Source: JBHHYU01 sp046757725 (GTDB lineage: Bacteria > Desulfobacterota > Binatia > UBA9968). Taken from it: 7,473 bases of DNA. The stretch is taken from positions 1 to 7,473 of the forward strand of contig JBHHYU010000122.1 of NCBI GenBank assembly GCA_046757725.1, in the 5' to 3' direction. This document shows, in pieces, positions 1 through 7,300 of this stretch (positions are counted from its first letter, which is position 1; each line of letters opens with the position of its first letter). The notes under the pieces are model-generated. The model was not told where the DNA came from. It saw only the letters and a list, made by a program, of their open reading frames with translations, and did no database searches. A program made the translations under genes and the position numbers.

Positions 1-1
1 T

Positions 2-190
2 GTAGATATCCAGGGGCTCACTGATCGCTTCCGAATGGTAGCACAGTCAAACCCTCAGACCCAGATCCTGATTCAGGCCGATGAACGAGTACCCCATGGA
101 AAAGTCGTACAGGTAATGGATCTCGCCCGCACCTCAGGGTTGCAACGCCTTGCCATCGTCACCCAACGCAGGAGCAATCAGAGGCGCTGA
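2..190 (+). CDS. ExbD/TolR-family biopolymer transport protein, C-terminal fragment
   Basis: The first 62 codons of the window, ending at TGA 188-190, read as the C-terminal periplasmic domain of an ExbD/TolR protein. The pattern seen is hydrophobic strand ILIQAD, then the ADxxVPHGKVVQVMDLARTSG stretch and a closing LAIVT strand, which is the family's characteristic end. The true start lies before the window. In the family, ExbD (or TolR) sits in the inner membrane with ExbB (or TolQ) and passes proton-motive force to TonB (or TolA). The tail after the last strand is short and rich in Arg, Gln and Asn. No tonB-like gene follows; the next gene is convergent, so this is probably the last gene of its operon. 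ExbD versus TolR cannot be decided from this fragment. Confidence 0.8.
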   Translation, partial: VDIQGLTDRFRMVAQSNPQTQILIQADERVPHGKVVQVMDLARTSGLQRLAIVTQRRSNQRR

Positions 191-253
191 AACAAGCAAT
201 CGACAACCCACGCTCATGCGCCCATCGACAGGCTGCACACCCCTAGGCCGTTC

Positions 254-787
254 TCATTTCTGTAAAGAAGGGAACCAACCCCCGTGTTTAATGAAGCCAC
301 GCAGGTATTCCACTTTGCCGGCGTGTCTCAGGTTGTCGGCAATGACGCTAACCAGCCGGACACCAACGGTGGGTAACGGTTGATATTTTGGTTCATCCAA
401 GCATCTATCAAGGTCATTCGCTGCCAGGGTTGAGAGGTAAGCTCTGGTTCGTTTGAAAACGGCATCATAGAAATCCAACAGGAGCTGCGCATCCGCGACG
501 GAGAAGGCATCTACTTGTGCCGGAGTCTGCGTATGACCGGAACCGTAGTCAAGACGTTCCGGCGGCATTTTAAAACGCGCGTGCCAACCGTCAGCAATCC
601 ACGCCTGTTCCTGTCCGGCAAGCCCCGAAATGTTGCTGTCCTGTACGCGGGTTAGATGCCAGACCAGCCATGCGATGGGAGGTCTGGATCCTGCGAAGAG
701 TTCTTGCGGCGTCAAGTCACTTAGAGAACGGTGAAGAGTGTCATGCACTCTGCCGAATGCATCAGCTATCAGGGCTACGCCATCCAT
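254..787 (-). CDS. DinB-like / DUF664-type four-helix protein
   Basis: A 177-residue protein resembling the DinB/YfiT superfamily, especially the branch that includes mycothiol-dependent maleylpyruvate isomerase-like proteins. Visible landmarks are PIAWLVWHLTRVQD (residues 37-50, with His44), a GWHARF segment near residue 67, and DNLRHAGKVEYLRG (151-164, with His155). The family normally binds one divalent metal through three His residues. Related sequences often have RHAGH where this one has RHAGK (Lys158), so one ligand may be missing or supplied by another residue such as Glu160. The ATG at 787 is preferred over an upstream ATG at 943 because a perfect Shine-Dalgarno lies 7 nt before it, and the extra N-terminal residues look like untranslated leader. 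The substrate is unknown. It stands alone, convergent with the ExbD-like gene and divergent from the kinase. Confidence 0.85.
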   Translation of the reverse strand: MDGVALIADAFGRVHDTLHRSLSDLTPQELFAGSRPPIAWLVWHLTRVQDSNISGLAGQEQAWIADGWHARFKMPPERLDYGSGHTQTPAQVDAFSVADAQLLLDFYDAVFKRTRAYLSTLAANDLDRCLDEPKYQPLPTVGVRLVSVIADNLRHAGKVEYLRGFIKHGGWFPSLQK

Positions 788-791
788 TGTT

Positions 792-800
792 CCACCTCCT
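792..800 (-). promoter_or_regulatory. Strong ribosome binding site of the DinB-like gene
   Basis: On the minus strand the sequence AGGAGGTGG stands just before the ATG at 787; the AGGAGG core ends 7 nt before it. It matches the anti-Shine-Dalgarno almost fully and decides the start of this gene. Confidence 0.8.
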
Positions 801-986
801 AGTAAAAAGCAAATGGCAATGCCGATTTCTTTAGGGCTTGTCCGCTGGGTTTTTATCCGCTCGTTACTTCGTGGCTGTATCAAAATCCACCGGATACGAC
901 AAGTGAGCTTAAATCTCACATCGGCGATTCCCGCAAAGGACAACTTTTTTATCGGATTAAAAATTCAAATTAGATTGCCTCAAACA

Positions 987-1050
987 CGGGGTTTGAATCC
1001 CCGCGGTCAACTAAAGGGAGGAGCTGCCGCTTCTCCCCTCCGGAAACCCC
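987..1050. other. Hairpin-rich non-coding block
   Basis: Three pairings can be seen. A local hairpin has arms CGGGG 987-991 and CCCCG 999-1003 with a 7-nt loop. A 9-bp stem (one G-T pair) joins 1016-1024 to 1029-1037 around a TGCC loop. A long-range 7-bp pairing GGGGTTT 988-994 with AAACCCC 1044-1050 encloses the second hairpin and competes with the first. No known riboswitch or RNA family is recognised. The block lies upstream of the sigma-54 site and about 200 nt before the DinB-like gene on the other strand. The rest of 801-1110 holds no gene I can support. Confidence 0.35.
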
Positions 1051-1111
1051 ATCGGTTTGGTGGCAGCGGCGGATTACCCCATCTTCCAAAATGAAATAAG
1101 ATGAAAGGTCT

Positions 1112-1128
1112 TGTTTCAGTCTGAAACA
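1112..1128. promoter_or_regulatory. Palindromic upstream activator site, kinase promoter
   Basis: TGTTTCAGTCTGAAACA is a perfect 8-1-8 inverted repeat centred at 1120, about 97 bp before the GG of the sigma-54 promoter. That is the usual placing of an enhancer for an NtrC-type activator. The same half site CTGAAACA recurs at 4907-4914 before the second sigma-54 promoter. The likely ligand is the NtrC-type protein encoded at 3324-4676 (inference from linkage). Confidence 0.65.
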
Positions 1129-1214
1129 TTTTTTCCGCCTGAATCTTTGCTACTAGTCCATCAAAAATCGTGAAAGCTCAAGCTTTAAGCCAATTTCAGG
1201 GTCCTACTAGTTTG

Positions 1215-1231
1215 TTGGCACGAGTTGTGCT
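1215..1231 (+). promoter_or_regulatory. Sigma-54 (-24/-12) promoter of the kinase-regulator operon
   Basis: TTGGCACGAGTTGTGC carries the invariant GG (1217-1218) and GC (1229-1230) separated by 10 nt, and matches the consensus TGGCACG-N4-TTGCW except for G in place of the second T of the -12 element. Transcription should start near 1241, giving an untranslated leader of about 160 nt. The core is identical over 16 nt to the promoter at 5011-5026. Confidence 0.85.
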
Positions 1232-1327
1232 CGACATCATCTCTGTGCGGCTCACTGGCAAGAATGATGGGCTATTCACATACCACTAGGTATCGTTCAT
1301 CTTGCTTTTCACGCTGTTGACTTCGAG

Positions 1328-1402
1328 ATGCGTCAGTGTTGGGATACTGGGCATGAAAGCCTGCCGACAAAGCCCGTTTACCCAGTCACTCCTGACGGAT
1401 GA
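1328..1402 (+). CDS. Possible 24-residue leader ORF before the kinase
   Basis: An ATG-initiated frame of 24 codons ends at TGA 1400-1402 and overlaps the kinase ATG (1399) as ATGA. This is the same 4-nt overlap seen between kinase and regulator. It lies wholly within the predicted sigma-54 transcript. The kinase start itself has only a poor Shine-Dalgarno, so translational coupling through this frame is plausible. Against it, the ribosome site before 1328 is weak (only a GAG nearby), the peptide resembles nothing known to me, and an ATGA overlap can arise by chance. It could be dispensable if the kinase really starts at 1423. Confidence 0.3.
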   Translation: MRQCWDTGHESLPTKPVYPVTPDG

Positions 1403-3323
1403 GACGGAACAAAAAGGGCGCGATGAATAACTCCGTTCAGTCTGAGGGCCCGTCTCAAGATCTCACCCAACGCCCCGTACCTGAAGGTGGTGGGGACCGT
1501 CTGCTCCGGCGAACGTTCGTAATCGCCCTCTTACTGATAAGCGGCGGTCTGATTACTAGCGGCGCGATTGAGCTTTACTTTCGGTATCAGGAGAGTGTGG
1601 AAGGCATCAGGTCGCTGGAACAGGAGATGGCTCAAGGGGCCGCCTTCAAAATTGAGCAGTTCGTGAACGAGATCGAGAAGACGATGCTGGCATCGACACA
1701 GACCCGAGAGATCGTTAACACCGGTTTGAACCGCGCTTATCGTTTTGAACTGATCAAGCTGATAAAAAATGCCCCTGCCATCACCGAGGTCTCGGCAATT
1801 GATTCCGACGGCCGTGAACAGTTGGCGGTGTCGCGGGTGCGGATGATTTTGCCTGAGAATCTAAAAGACAGATCAACGGACAAGGCTTTCCTGGAGGCTC
1901 GTAAGGGCCAAACCTTCTTCAGCCCAGTCCACTTTGTGAGGAAATCGGAACCATACATGACCATTGCCGTTCCCTTAGAACTGCGCGTCGGAGGGACCAT
2001 GGGTGTCCTGATTGCCCAGGTCAACTTGAAACACATCTGGGATGTTATCTCTCGTATTAAAGTAGGCGAGGCCGGGTACGCCTATGTCGTGTCCGGCGAG
2101 GGAGAGCTCATCGCCCATCCGGACATCAGTCTGGTTCTTCAAAAGCGGAACCTTGCGGAGCTAGAACAGGTAAAGGCAGCTCTGGCCGGTGTGCAGGGTC
2201 CACTCGTTGCCCAGCCGAACCTGGCTGGGCACAAGGTCTTCGCGGCCTATGCCCCTATCCCCACCTTGGGTTGGGCGGTGCTCGTCGAACGACCAGTCAG
2301 CGAGGTCTATGCACCCCTGTATTCCTCCGTTCTTAGAACTTCCGTTTTGCTTCTGATTGGACTCGGAATGGCCGTATTGGCGAGCCTCATGATCGGGCGC
2401 CGGGTGATTCGTCCTGTGGAGAAGATACGAGAGGGAGCAGCCCGGATCGGCGCTGGGGCACTGGACCACCGCATCGAAGTCCGGACTGGTGACGAGCTAG
2501 AAGCCCTCGCCGAGTCCTTTAACCAGATGGCTGCAGACCTCCAGGAGTTATACGCTAACCTGGAAGGAAAGGTGGTTGAGAACACCAAGCTCTACCAAGA
2601 TCTGCAGCAGTCCCATCAGGAGCTTTTATCAGCGCAGGCCGAGCTGGTACGGAAGACCCGGATGGCGGCTGTAGGTGAGACTGCTGCCGCCGTCGCCCAC
2701 GAGACCCGCAATCCTCTCGGCGCTCTCACCAACTGCGTCCAGCTTTTGCGAAAAAATCCCGACCTAACTGGTGAAGATAGAGAGCTGCTCGAGATCATCC
2801 AAAATGAATCCCAACGGCTCAACCGGATCGTGTCGGACTTTCTGGCCTTCGGGCGTCCTAGGCCACCACAATTTCAAGAAGTGAACCTGCACGAGCTCAT
2901 TGACGAGACCCTTGCGCCGATTCAGCGCGACGGCCAATGCCCATCCGCTGTCGGCTTTTTCCGCCAGTTCGACACCAATCTACGTATGGTATGGGCGGAC
3001 CGGGATCAGCTTCGCCAAGTGTTCTGGAACCTTTTTCTCAACGCAATCCAGGCGATGGGAGAAAAGGGAGAGCTCCGTGTGGAGACCCGGAGGCACAATG
3101 GCGACGCCGAGATCTTGGTGCGGGATACCGGACCGGGAATTGCAGAGAGTGTTCTCCTCTCTCTCTTTGAGCCATTCCACAGCACTAAGAGTGGCGGCAC
3201 CGGCCTGGGCCTGGCAATCGTCCGCCGTATTGTAGAGGAACATGGCGGACAGATCCGTGTGGACAGTTCGCAGGTGGGCGGAACATGCTTCGTCATGTCG
3301 TTGCCTCTGGGGCCGAGGGACAG

Positions 3324-3327
<4 letters not shown>
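1399..3327 (+). CDS. Membrane sensor histidine kinase (Cache-HAMP-HisKA-HATPase)
   Basis: A complete 642-residue sensor kinase. In order it shows a cytoplasmic N-terminus; a first membrane helix (about 39-60); a long extracytoplasmic region (61-310) with Cache-type features such as FSPVHF, AVPL and GEAGYAYVVSGEGELIAHPD; a second helix (312-333); HAMP (about 333-387); and a coiled linker. HisKA follows with the phospho-acceptor His434 in AHETRNPLGAL. The HATPase has the N box NLFLNAIQAM (Asn548), G1 DTGPG (576-580) and G2 GGTGLGL (599-605). All catalytic motifs are intact. Cache sensors bind small molecules outside the cytoplasm; the ligand is unknown. The start at 1399 is the longest choice; ATG 1423, preceded by AGGG, is a reasonable alternative. 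The gene overlaps the next by ATGA and follows a sigma-54 promoter, so it is probably autoregulated by its partner. Confidence 0.95.
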
Positions 3328-4676
<1,349 letters not shown>

Positions 4677-4785
4677 CCAAACATATTTGAAATTTTCCGC
4701 TTGAATCTTGGATTACAGAATCGGAGAAATGATCACTCGCGCGAAGACGCAAAGCACGCCAAGTTCAGAGAAAATAGGAAAATAT

Positions 4786-4817
4786 TTTTTTGCGCCATGG
4801 CGTCGTGGCGCAAAAAA
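4786..4817. repeat. Perfect 12-bp inverted repeat downstream of the regulator
   Basis: Arms TTTTTTGCGCCA (4786-4797) and TGGCGCAAAAAA (4806-4817) pair perfectly around an 8-nt loop. T precedes and A follows the GC core on both strands, so neither strand has the stem-then-T-run order of a classic intrinsic terminator. Just upstream, 4738-4762 has a GCGAAGACGCAAAGCACGCC phrase, like dispersed palindromic repeats common in environmental genomes. It may be a repeat relic that also ends transcription of the kinase-regulator operon. Confidence 0.6.
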
Positions 4818-4897
4818 CTTTGTTAAAGTCGCTCTGTTGAACATTCTATCGGTAAGAATCTAGCCCGCTTTGCAGAATGAAACAGAATGAAAAGCAC

Positions 4898-4914
4898 TGT
4901 TCCACTCTGAAACA
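4898..4914. promoter_or_regulatory. Second palindromic upstream activator site
   Basis: TGTTCCACTCTGAAACA matches the perfect palindrome at 1112-1128 in 15 of 17 positions, keeping the right half intact. It sits in a 39-bp block (4877-4915) that aligns without gaps to 1091-1129 with about 30 identical positions, including two ATGAAA words on its left. Its centre is about 107 bp from the GG of the promoter at 5013, one helical turn more than in the first copy. Confidence 0.6.
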
Positions 4915-5010
4915 TCCACCACCACCTAACTCTTCCGCTTAACTCAACAAGAATCTAAAAAGTCGAAGATAGACGCCAACTTGTAGGCCTCTACTGAAGA
5001 CGAGCCGGCA

Positions 5011-5027
5011 TTGGCACGAGTTGTGCA
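5011..5027 (+). promoter_or_regulatory. Sigma-54 (-24/-12) promoter of the pseudo-phosphatase gene
   Basis: TTGGCACGAGTTGTGCA has GG at 5013-5014 and GC at 5025-5026 with the required 10-nt gap, and its first 16 nt are identical to the kinase promoter. The predicted start is near 5037, leaving about 160 nt of leader before the gene at 5197, close to the leader length of the kinase operon. Confidence 0.85.
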
Positions 5028-5097
5028 AATCTTTCACCTGACATGTTAAGGGCCGCGACGCATATAGAGGGACGGAGACGTTCCTGGGAGGGGAAAA

Positions 5098-5181
5098 ATG
5101 GATAATTCAGAGCCAGCCGTTCTTTGCGATTTTATCGCCAGAGTGTGCTGGTTTTTTTTGTTTCCTAAATTTGCAGAATGA
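5098..5181 (+). CDS. Candidate 27-residue leader peptide
   Basis: A short frame starts at ATG 5098 behind an excellent ribosome site (GGGAGGGG, 5086-5093, 4 nt spacing) and ends at TGA 5179, 16 nt before the pseudo-phosphatase start. It therefore has a better initiation signal than the main gene. The peptide has two Cys (10 and 17) and a hydrophobic Phe-rich stretch CWFFLF encoded partly by a run of eight T. Its second half overlaps a terminator-like hairpin. It may be a regulatory leader or a small membrane peptide. I recognise no family, and the frame could be incidental. Confidence 0.4.
   Translation: MDNSEPAVLCDFIARVCWFFLFPKFAE
5111..5159 (+). terminator. Terminator-like hairpin with T8 tract inside the leader
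   Basis: CCAGC 5113-5117 pairs with GCTGG 5147-5151 (extendable by a G-T and an A-T pair), and eight T follow directly (5152-5159). Within the loop, GCGAT 5126-5130 pairs with ATCGC 5134-5138. Lying between a promoter and its gene, it could act as an attenuator. The outer stem is short and the loop long, so strength is doubtful. Confidence 0.35.
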
Positions 5182-5196
5182 AAGGGGCAAATCAGG

Positions 5197-5715
5197 ATGA
5201 AAACAACAAAGAATCGAGGACTGGCCCTACTGATTCTCGCTGCGCTTACACTAACAGTGACACTGGGCGCAAATGGAGCCGAAGCCAACGCACAGGAAGT
5301 GCTGTACGTTGTGCATTATGCTCAAAGAGATCTGGCTAGGACGGGGTTGACGGATGTGGGGAGGGGAAAGGCGAAGGCATTGGCTCGCATGCTCATAGAC
5401 GCCGGCATTGATGTCATTTACTCAACCAAGACCTCTTGGGTCGTACAAACCGCTGAGCCGACTGCGAAGGCACTGAATATCACGATCAACAACCATCCCT
5501 CCCATGAGAAAGCAGTGGATGATCTGGTCCGCCGGCTGCGCACCCAGCACGCCAAGGACAGGGTCTTTATCGCAGCCGCTCTGCCGACCATGCAGCAAAT
5601 CCTCAGGGGTTTCGGGTTTACTGACTTGGAGGTTTTGAGCGCACGTAAAGACACCCTTTTCGTAATCATTCCGAGAAGCGGTAGCGAACCGCAAGTAATA
5701 AAATTGCGGTGGTAG
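5197..5715 (+). CDS. Exported histidine-phosphatase-fold protein with lost catalytic residues
   Basis: A 172-residue protein of the histidine phosphatase (PGAM/SixA) superfamily with a signal peptide: Lys-Arg start, hydrophobic core at about 8-24, probable cut after ANA near residue 32. The fold pattern is clear: VLYVV strand (35-39), LTDVGRGKAKALARML (51-66), AGIDVIYST (69-77), QTAEP (84-88), a long helix, and the VFIA strand (123-126) leading to TMQQILRGFG (131-140). Yet the RHAE motif reads HYAQ (His40, Tyr41), the second Arg before QTAEP is Trp81, and the GH of the last motif is AA (Ala128). All four core catalytic positions are therefore gone while the frame is intact, suggesting a binding or sensing role in the periplasm rather than catalysis. 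AGGGG at 5183-5187 supports the start. It is driven by the sigma-54 promoter at 5011. Confidence 0.88.
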   Translation: MKTTKNRGLALLILAALTLTVTLGANGAEANAQEVLYVVHYAQRDLARTGLTDVGRGKAKALARMLIDAGIDVIYSTKTSWVVQTAEPTAKALNITINNHPSHEKAVDDLVRRLRTQHAKDRVFIAAALPTMQQILRGFGFTDLEVLSARKDTLFVIIPRSGSEPQVIKLRW

Positions 5716-5722
5716 CAGGGCC

Positions 5723-5749
5723 GCCCGCTGGTTTGGACGGGCCATTCCG
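5723..5749 (+). terminator. Weak candidate terminator after the pseudo-phosphatase
   Basis: GCCCG 5723-5727 pairs with CGGGC 5738-5742 around a 10-nt loop and is followed by a modest T-containing stretch (CATTCCGTTT). It lies 8 nt after the stop codon. The stem is only 5 bp, so this is a tentative call. Confidence 0.3.
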
Positions 5750-5964
5750 TTTAGAGATGCATCCTGGGGTGAAATCGACCTTTAAGAGCCTGCCAAGTCG
5801 CCGGACAATCGTGAGCAAGCGGCATGCTACACCTATTGCTCCGCGTATTTCTGGGGACAGTATACGCCATTGGTACTCTAGCGTGCCGGGGTAAATGGAA
5901 GTATCCTTTCCCTGGAAATTGCTCGATCAGCGTTGTTTCCTTTTCCCCCTTCACAACGGGCCAT
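5750..5964. other. Intergenic stretch without a supported gene
   Basis: No frame here has a ribosome site or a recognisable product. A frame open from ATG 5824 into the antitoxin gene looks like leader rather than protein. The word CTGGGGACAGTATAC (5851-5865) reminds me of sequences flanking REP-associated transposases, but no second end or transposase is present, so it is at most a relic. Confidence 0.3.
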
Positions 5965-5993
5965 TTGACATACATTAATGTTAACAGTAATCT
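5965..5993 (+). promoter_or_regulatory. Probable sigma-70 promoter and operator of the toxin-antitoxin operon
   Basis: A perfect TTGACA (5965-5970) is followed after 17 nt by TAATCT (5988-5993), a weak -10. The spacer holds the perfect palindrome ACATTAATGT (5972-5981) next to GTTAAC. Phd/YefM antitoxins usually repress their own promoters through such palindromes, so this is a likely operator (inference). Confidence 0.5.
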
Positions 5994-6012
5994 TGATCAG
6001 GAGGGATCACCA

Positions 6013-6294
6013 ATGCCTAAAGTACTCGGTGTCAATAAAGCGCGACCGGTCCTTGGCGCCTTGATAGACGAGGTGGTAACAAGGGGAGAACCGGTGGTGA
6101 TTACGAAGCGTGCCGGTAAGACAGCAGTCCTAGTAAGTTATGAAGAGTTTACTGCTCTTAAGGCACTCGCTGAGGGAAAGCTTAAGACACGTTTGCATCA
6201 AGCTTTACGGGAAATCCGCCGGGCTGTCAAAAAGAATCGGCTTCCCATCGAGATAGTAGATGAGGCCATCCAGGCTGCTCGAGGCCTTGGGTGA
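6013..6294 (+). CDS. Phd/YefM-family antitoxin
   Basis: A 93-residue protein with the Phd/YefM pattern: an N-terminal DNA-binding half (GVNKARPVLGALIDEV, then GEPVVITKRAGKTAVLVSYEEFTAL, residues 6-49) and a charged C-terminal tail that should wrap and neutralise the toxin. The start ATG follows AGGAGG (5999-6004) at 8 nt; the open frame extends further upstream, but without signals. The stop overlaps the toxin start as GTGA, giving translational coupling typical of these modules. The family represses its own operon alone and with the toxin; the palindrome at 5972 is the probable site. The long basic stretch around RREIRRAVKK-like residues 66-75 lies at the join between the two halves. Confidence 0.9.
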   Translation: MPKVLGVNKARPVLGALIDEVVTRGEPVVITKRAGKTAVLVSYEEFTALKALAEGKLKTRLHQALREIRRAVKKNRLPIEIVDEAIQAARGLG

Positions 6295-6707
6295 TTCGAG
6301 GAGTCCTGGACACAAACACTATCATTTCCGGCATCGGGTGGAGCGGCGCACCACGGGCAGTTCTTGATGCCGCAATCGATAGAGAATTCGTTCTATTGAC
6401 CAGCCCAGACCTGCTGGCTGAGCTCCGCCGCGTGCTGAGTTATCGGCGGCTACGAATTTTGCCAACGGCTCGGGTCCAAGAGGTGTTGGCCTTGCTACCC
6501 TTGCTTGCCCACATGGTAGAACCTGAAGAGAGACTTGCCATCATCCATCAAGATCCGCCGGATAACCGGGTATTGGAGTGCGCCATTACAGGACACGCTA
6601 GCCATATCGTGACTGGGGACGAGCACCTCCTTCGCTTAAAGTCCTTCAGAGGTATACCGGTCTTGACACCGGCCGCTTTCCTCCGAGTGCTCAAGCGACG
6701 GGAGTAG
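6291..6707 (+). CDS. PIN-domain toxin (ribonuclease) of the antitoxin-coupled module
   Basis: A 138-residue PIN-domain protein of the COG1569-like putative toxin group. The acidic metal-binding residues are all present: Asp7 (VLDTN, with Asn9), Glu44 (LLAELRRVL), Asp91 and Glu96 (DNRVLECA) and Asp110 (VTGDEHLL). PIN toxins are Mg- or Mn-dependent ribonucleases that cut RNAs such as tRNA, rRNA or mRNA; the target here is not predictable. The start is GTG 6291, overlapping the antitoxin stop by 4 nt, as expected for coupled synthesis. The length is normal for the family and the active site intact, so the module is probably functional. Only 16 nt separate its stop from the remains of a HigB gene. 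Confidence 0.9.
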   Translation: MIRGVLDTNTIISGIGWSGAPRAVLDAAIDREFVLLTSPDLLAELRRVLSYRRLRILPTARVQEVLALLPLLAHMVEPEERLAIIHQDPPDNRVLECAITGHASHIVTGDEHLLRLKSFRGIPVLTPAAFLRVLKRRE

Positions 6708-6723
6708 GGTAGGTTTCAGATGC

Positions 6724-6819
6724 AACCCGGTCATTGTGCGGATCAATCAGCGATACCGGATCTGCTTCCGGAGGACCGGCGAAGGTCCAGCGGAGGTAGA
6801 AATCGTGGACTACCATTAG
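6724..6819 (+). pseudogene. higB: HigB toxin, C-terminal remnant
   Basis: About 31 codons ending at TAG 6817 read as the C-terminal end of a HigB/RelE-type toxin: VRINQRYRICFRR, a short turn, then AEVEIVDYH. The typical family ending is SIRINxxYRICF...VEIVDYH. Nothing of the first two thirds of the toxin is present and there is no start codon or ribosome site in frame. Upstream the sequence is the end of the PIN toxin gene. HigB acts as a ribosome-dependent mRNA nuclease; this stub lacks most of the fold and should be inactive. It sits in the correct position and order for higBA, directly before the intact antitoxin, so the module lost its toxin and promoter. Confidence 0.85.
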
Positions 6820-6843
6820 AGGCCGATACAGAGGAGGACAGTG

Positions 6844-7152
6844 ATGGTTCGGCTGCCTACACATCGACAACTTACGCATCCCGGCGAGATGCTGTTGGAG
6901 GAATTTCTGAAGCCCATGGGACTTTCCCAGCGAGACCTTTCCCGTCGCATTCAGGTTCCCTATCACAGAGTGAACGAATTGATCAACCGCCGGCGTGGAA
7001 TCACTCCGGCTACCGCTTTGCGGCTAGCGAGGTTCTTCGGAAACACGCCGGGATTCTGGATGAACCTTCAGCTTCGATGGGACCTCTATCGAGCACAGGC
7101 CGCCGAAGCGGAAGCTCTCAGGAGGATTCGCCCCGTTCGTGCTGCGGGTTGA
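6844..7152 (+). CDS. higA: HigA-family antitoxin (orphan)
   Basis: A 102-residue HigA-type antitoxin. THPGEMLLEEFLKPMGLSQ opens the protein, then comes an Xre helix-turn-helix (about 28-55: SQRDLSRRIQVP, RVNELINRRRGIT), followed by ATALRLARFFGNTPGFWMNLQ, a very well conserved HigA segment, and a charged C-terminal helix. ATG 6844 is chosen because GAGGAGG (6831-6837) ends 6 nt before it; GTG 6841 in frame is less well placed. Its toxin partner is reduced to the stub just upstream, so it probably lost its own promoter and is now transcribed with the Phd-PIN pair. It may still bind DNA, counter other HigB toxins, or simply persist as a remnant. Confidence 0.9.
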   Translation: MVRLPTHRQLTHPGEMLLEEFLKPMGLSQRDLSRRIQVPYHRVNELINRRRGITPATALRLARFFGNTPGFWMNLQLRWDLYRAQAAEAEALRRIRPVRAAG

Positions 7153-7171
7153 GGAATGAGGCTAGCGGCCT

Positions 7172-7218
7172 TGGTTCTTTTTGAAACATCCCCCGCCACG
7201 TATCGGGGCCTCTACTGA
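7172..7218. repeat. Degenerate third copy of sigma-54 control-region parts
   Basis: TGGTTCTTTTTGAAACA (7172-7188) matches the palindrome at 1112-1128 at 13 of 17 positions, with the right arm TGAAACA intact. The following bases TGAAACATCCCCCGCCAC (7182-7199) match 4908-4925 at 16 of 18, and GGCCTCTACTGA (7207-7218) is identical to 4986-4997 just before the second sigma-54 promoter. No -24/-12 element follows. A small hairpin CCCCG 7191-7195 / CGGGG 7204-7208 lies between. The rest, up to 7300, holds nothing else I can support. Confidence 0.45.
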
Positions 7219-7300
7219 CCTTGCCTGAGAATAACTGGGAACCTTTGATAAAGTATCGGGCCAACTGGCTCACGCAACCACACCATCACGCGGCGACACG

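Noticed and set aside
987..1003. T-arm-like hairpin suggesting a tRNA end
   Set aside because: The stem is right but the loop lacks the conserved TTC in the proper position on either strand, and no acceptor, D or anticodon arm can be placed.
738..1094. Open frame on the plus strand
   Set aside because: It overlaps the DinB-like start and its leader antisense, has no ribosome site, and its translation resembles no protein.
1317..1348. Possible sigma-70 promoter (TTGACT and GATACT) before the kinase
   Set aside because: The spacer is 20 nt, too long, and a much better sigma-54 promoter stands upstream.
5851..5865. CTGGGGACAGTATAC as an insertion-element end
   Set aside because: Only one copy, with no opposite end, target duplication or transposase in the window; the resemblance is from memory.
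5824..6012. N-terminal extension of the Phd antitoxin
   Set aside because: The TTGACA promoter and the AGGAGG site both lie inside it, and the family starts at the Met at 6013.
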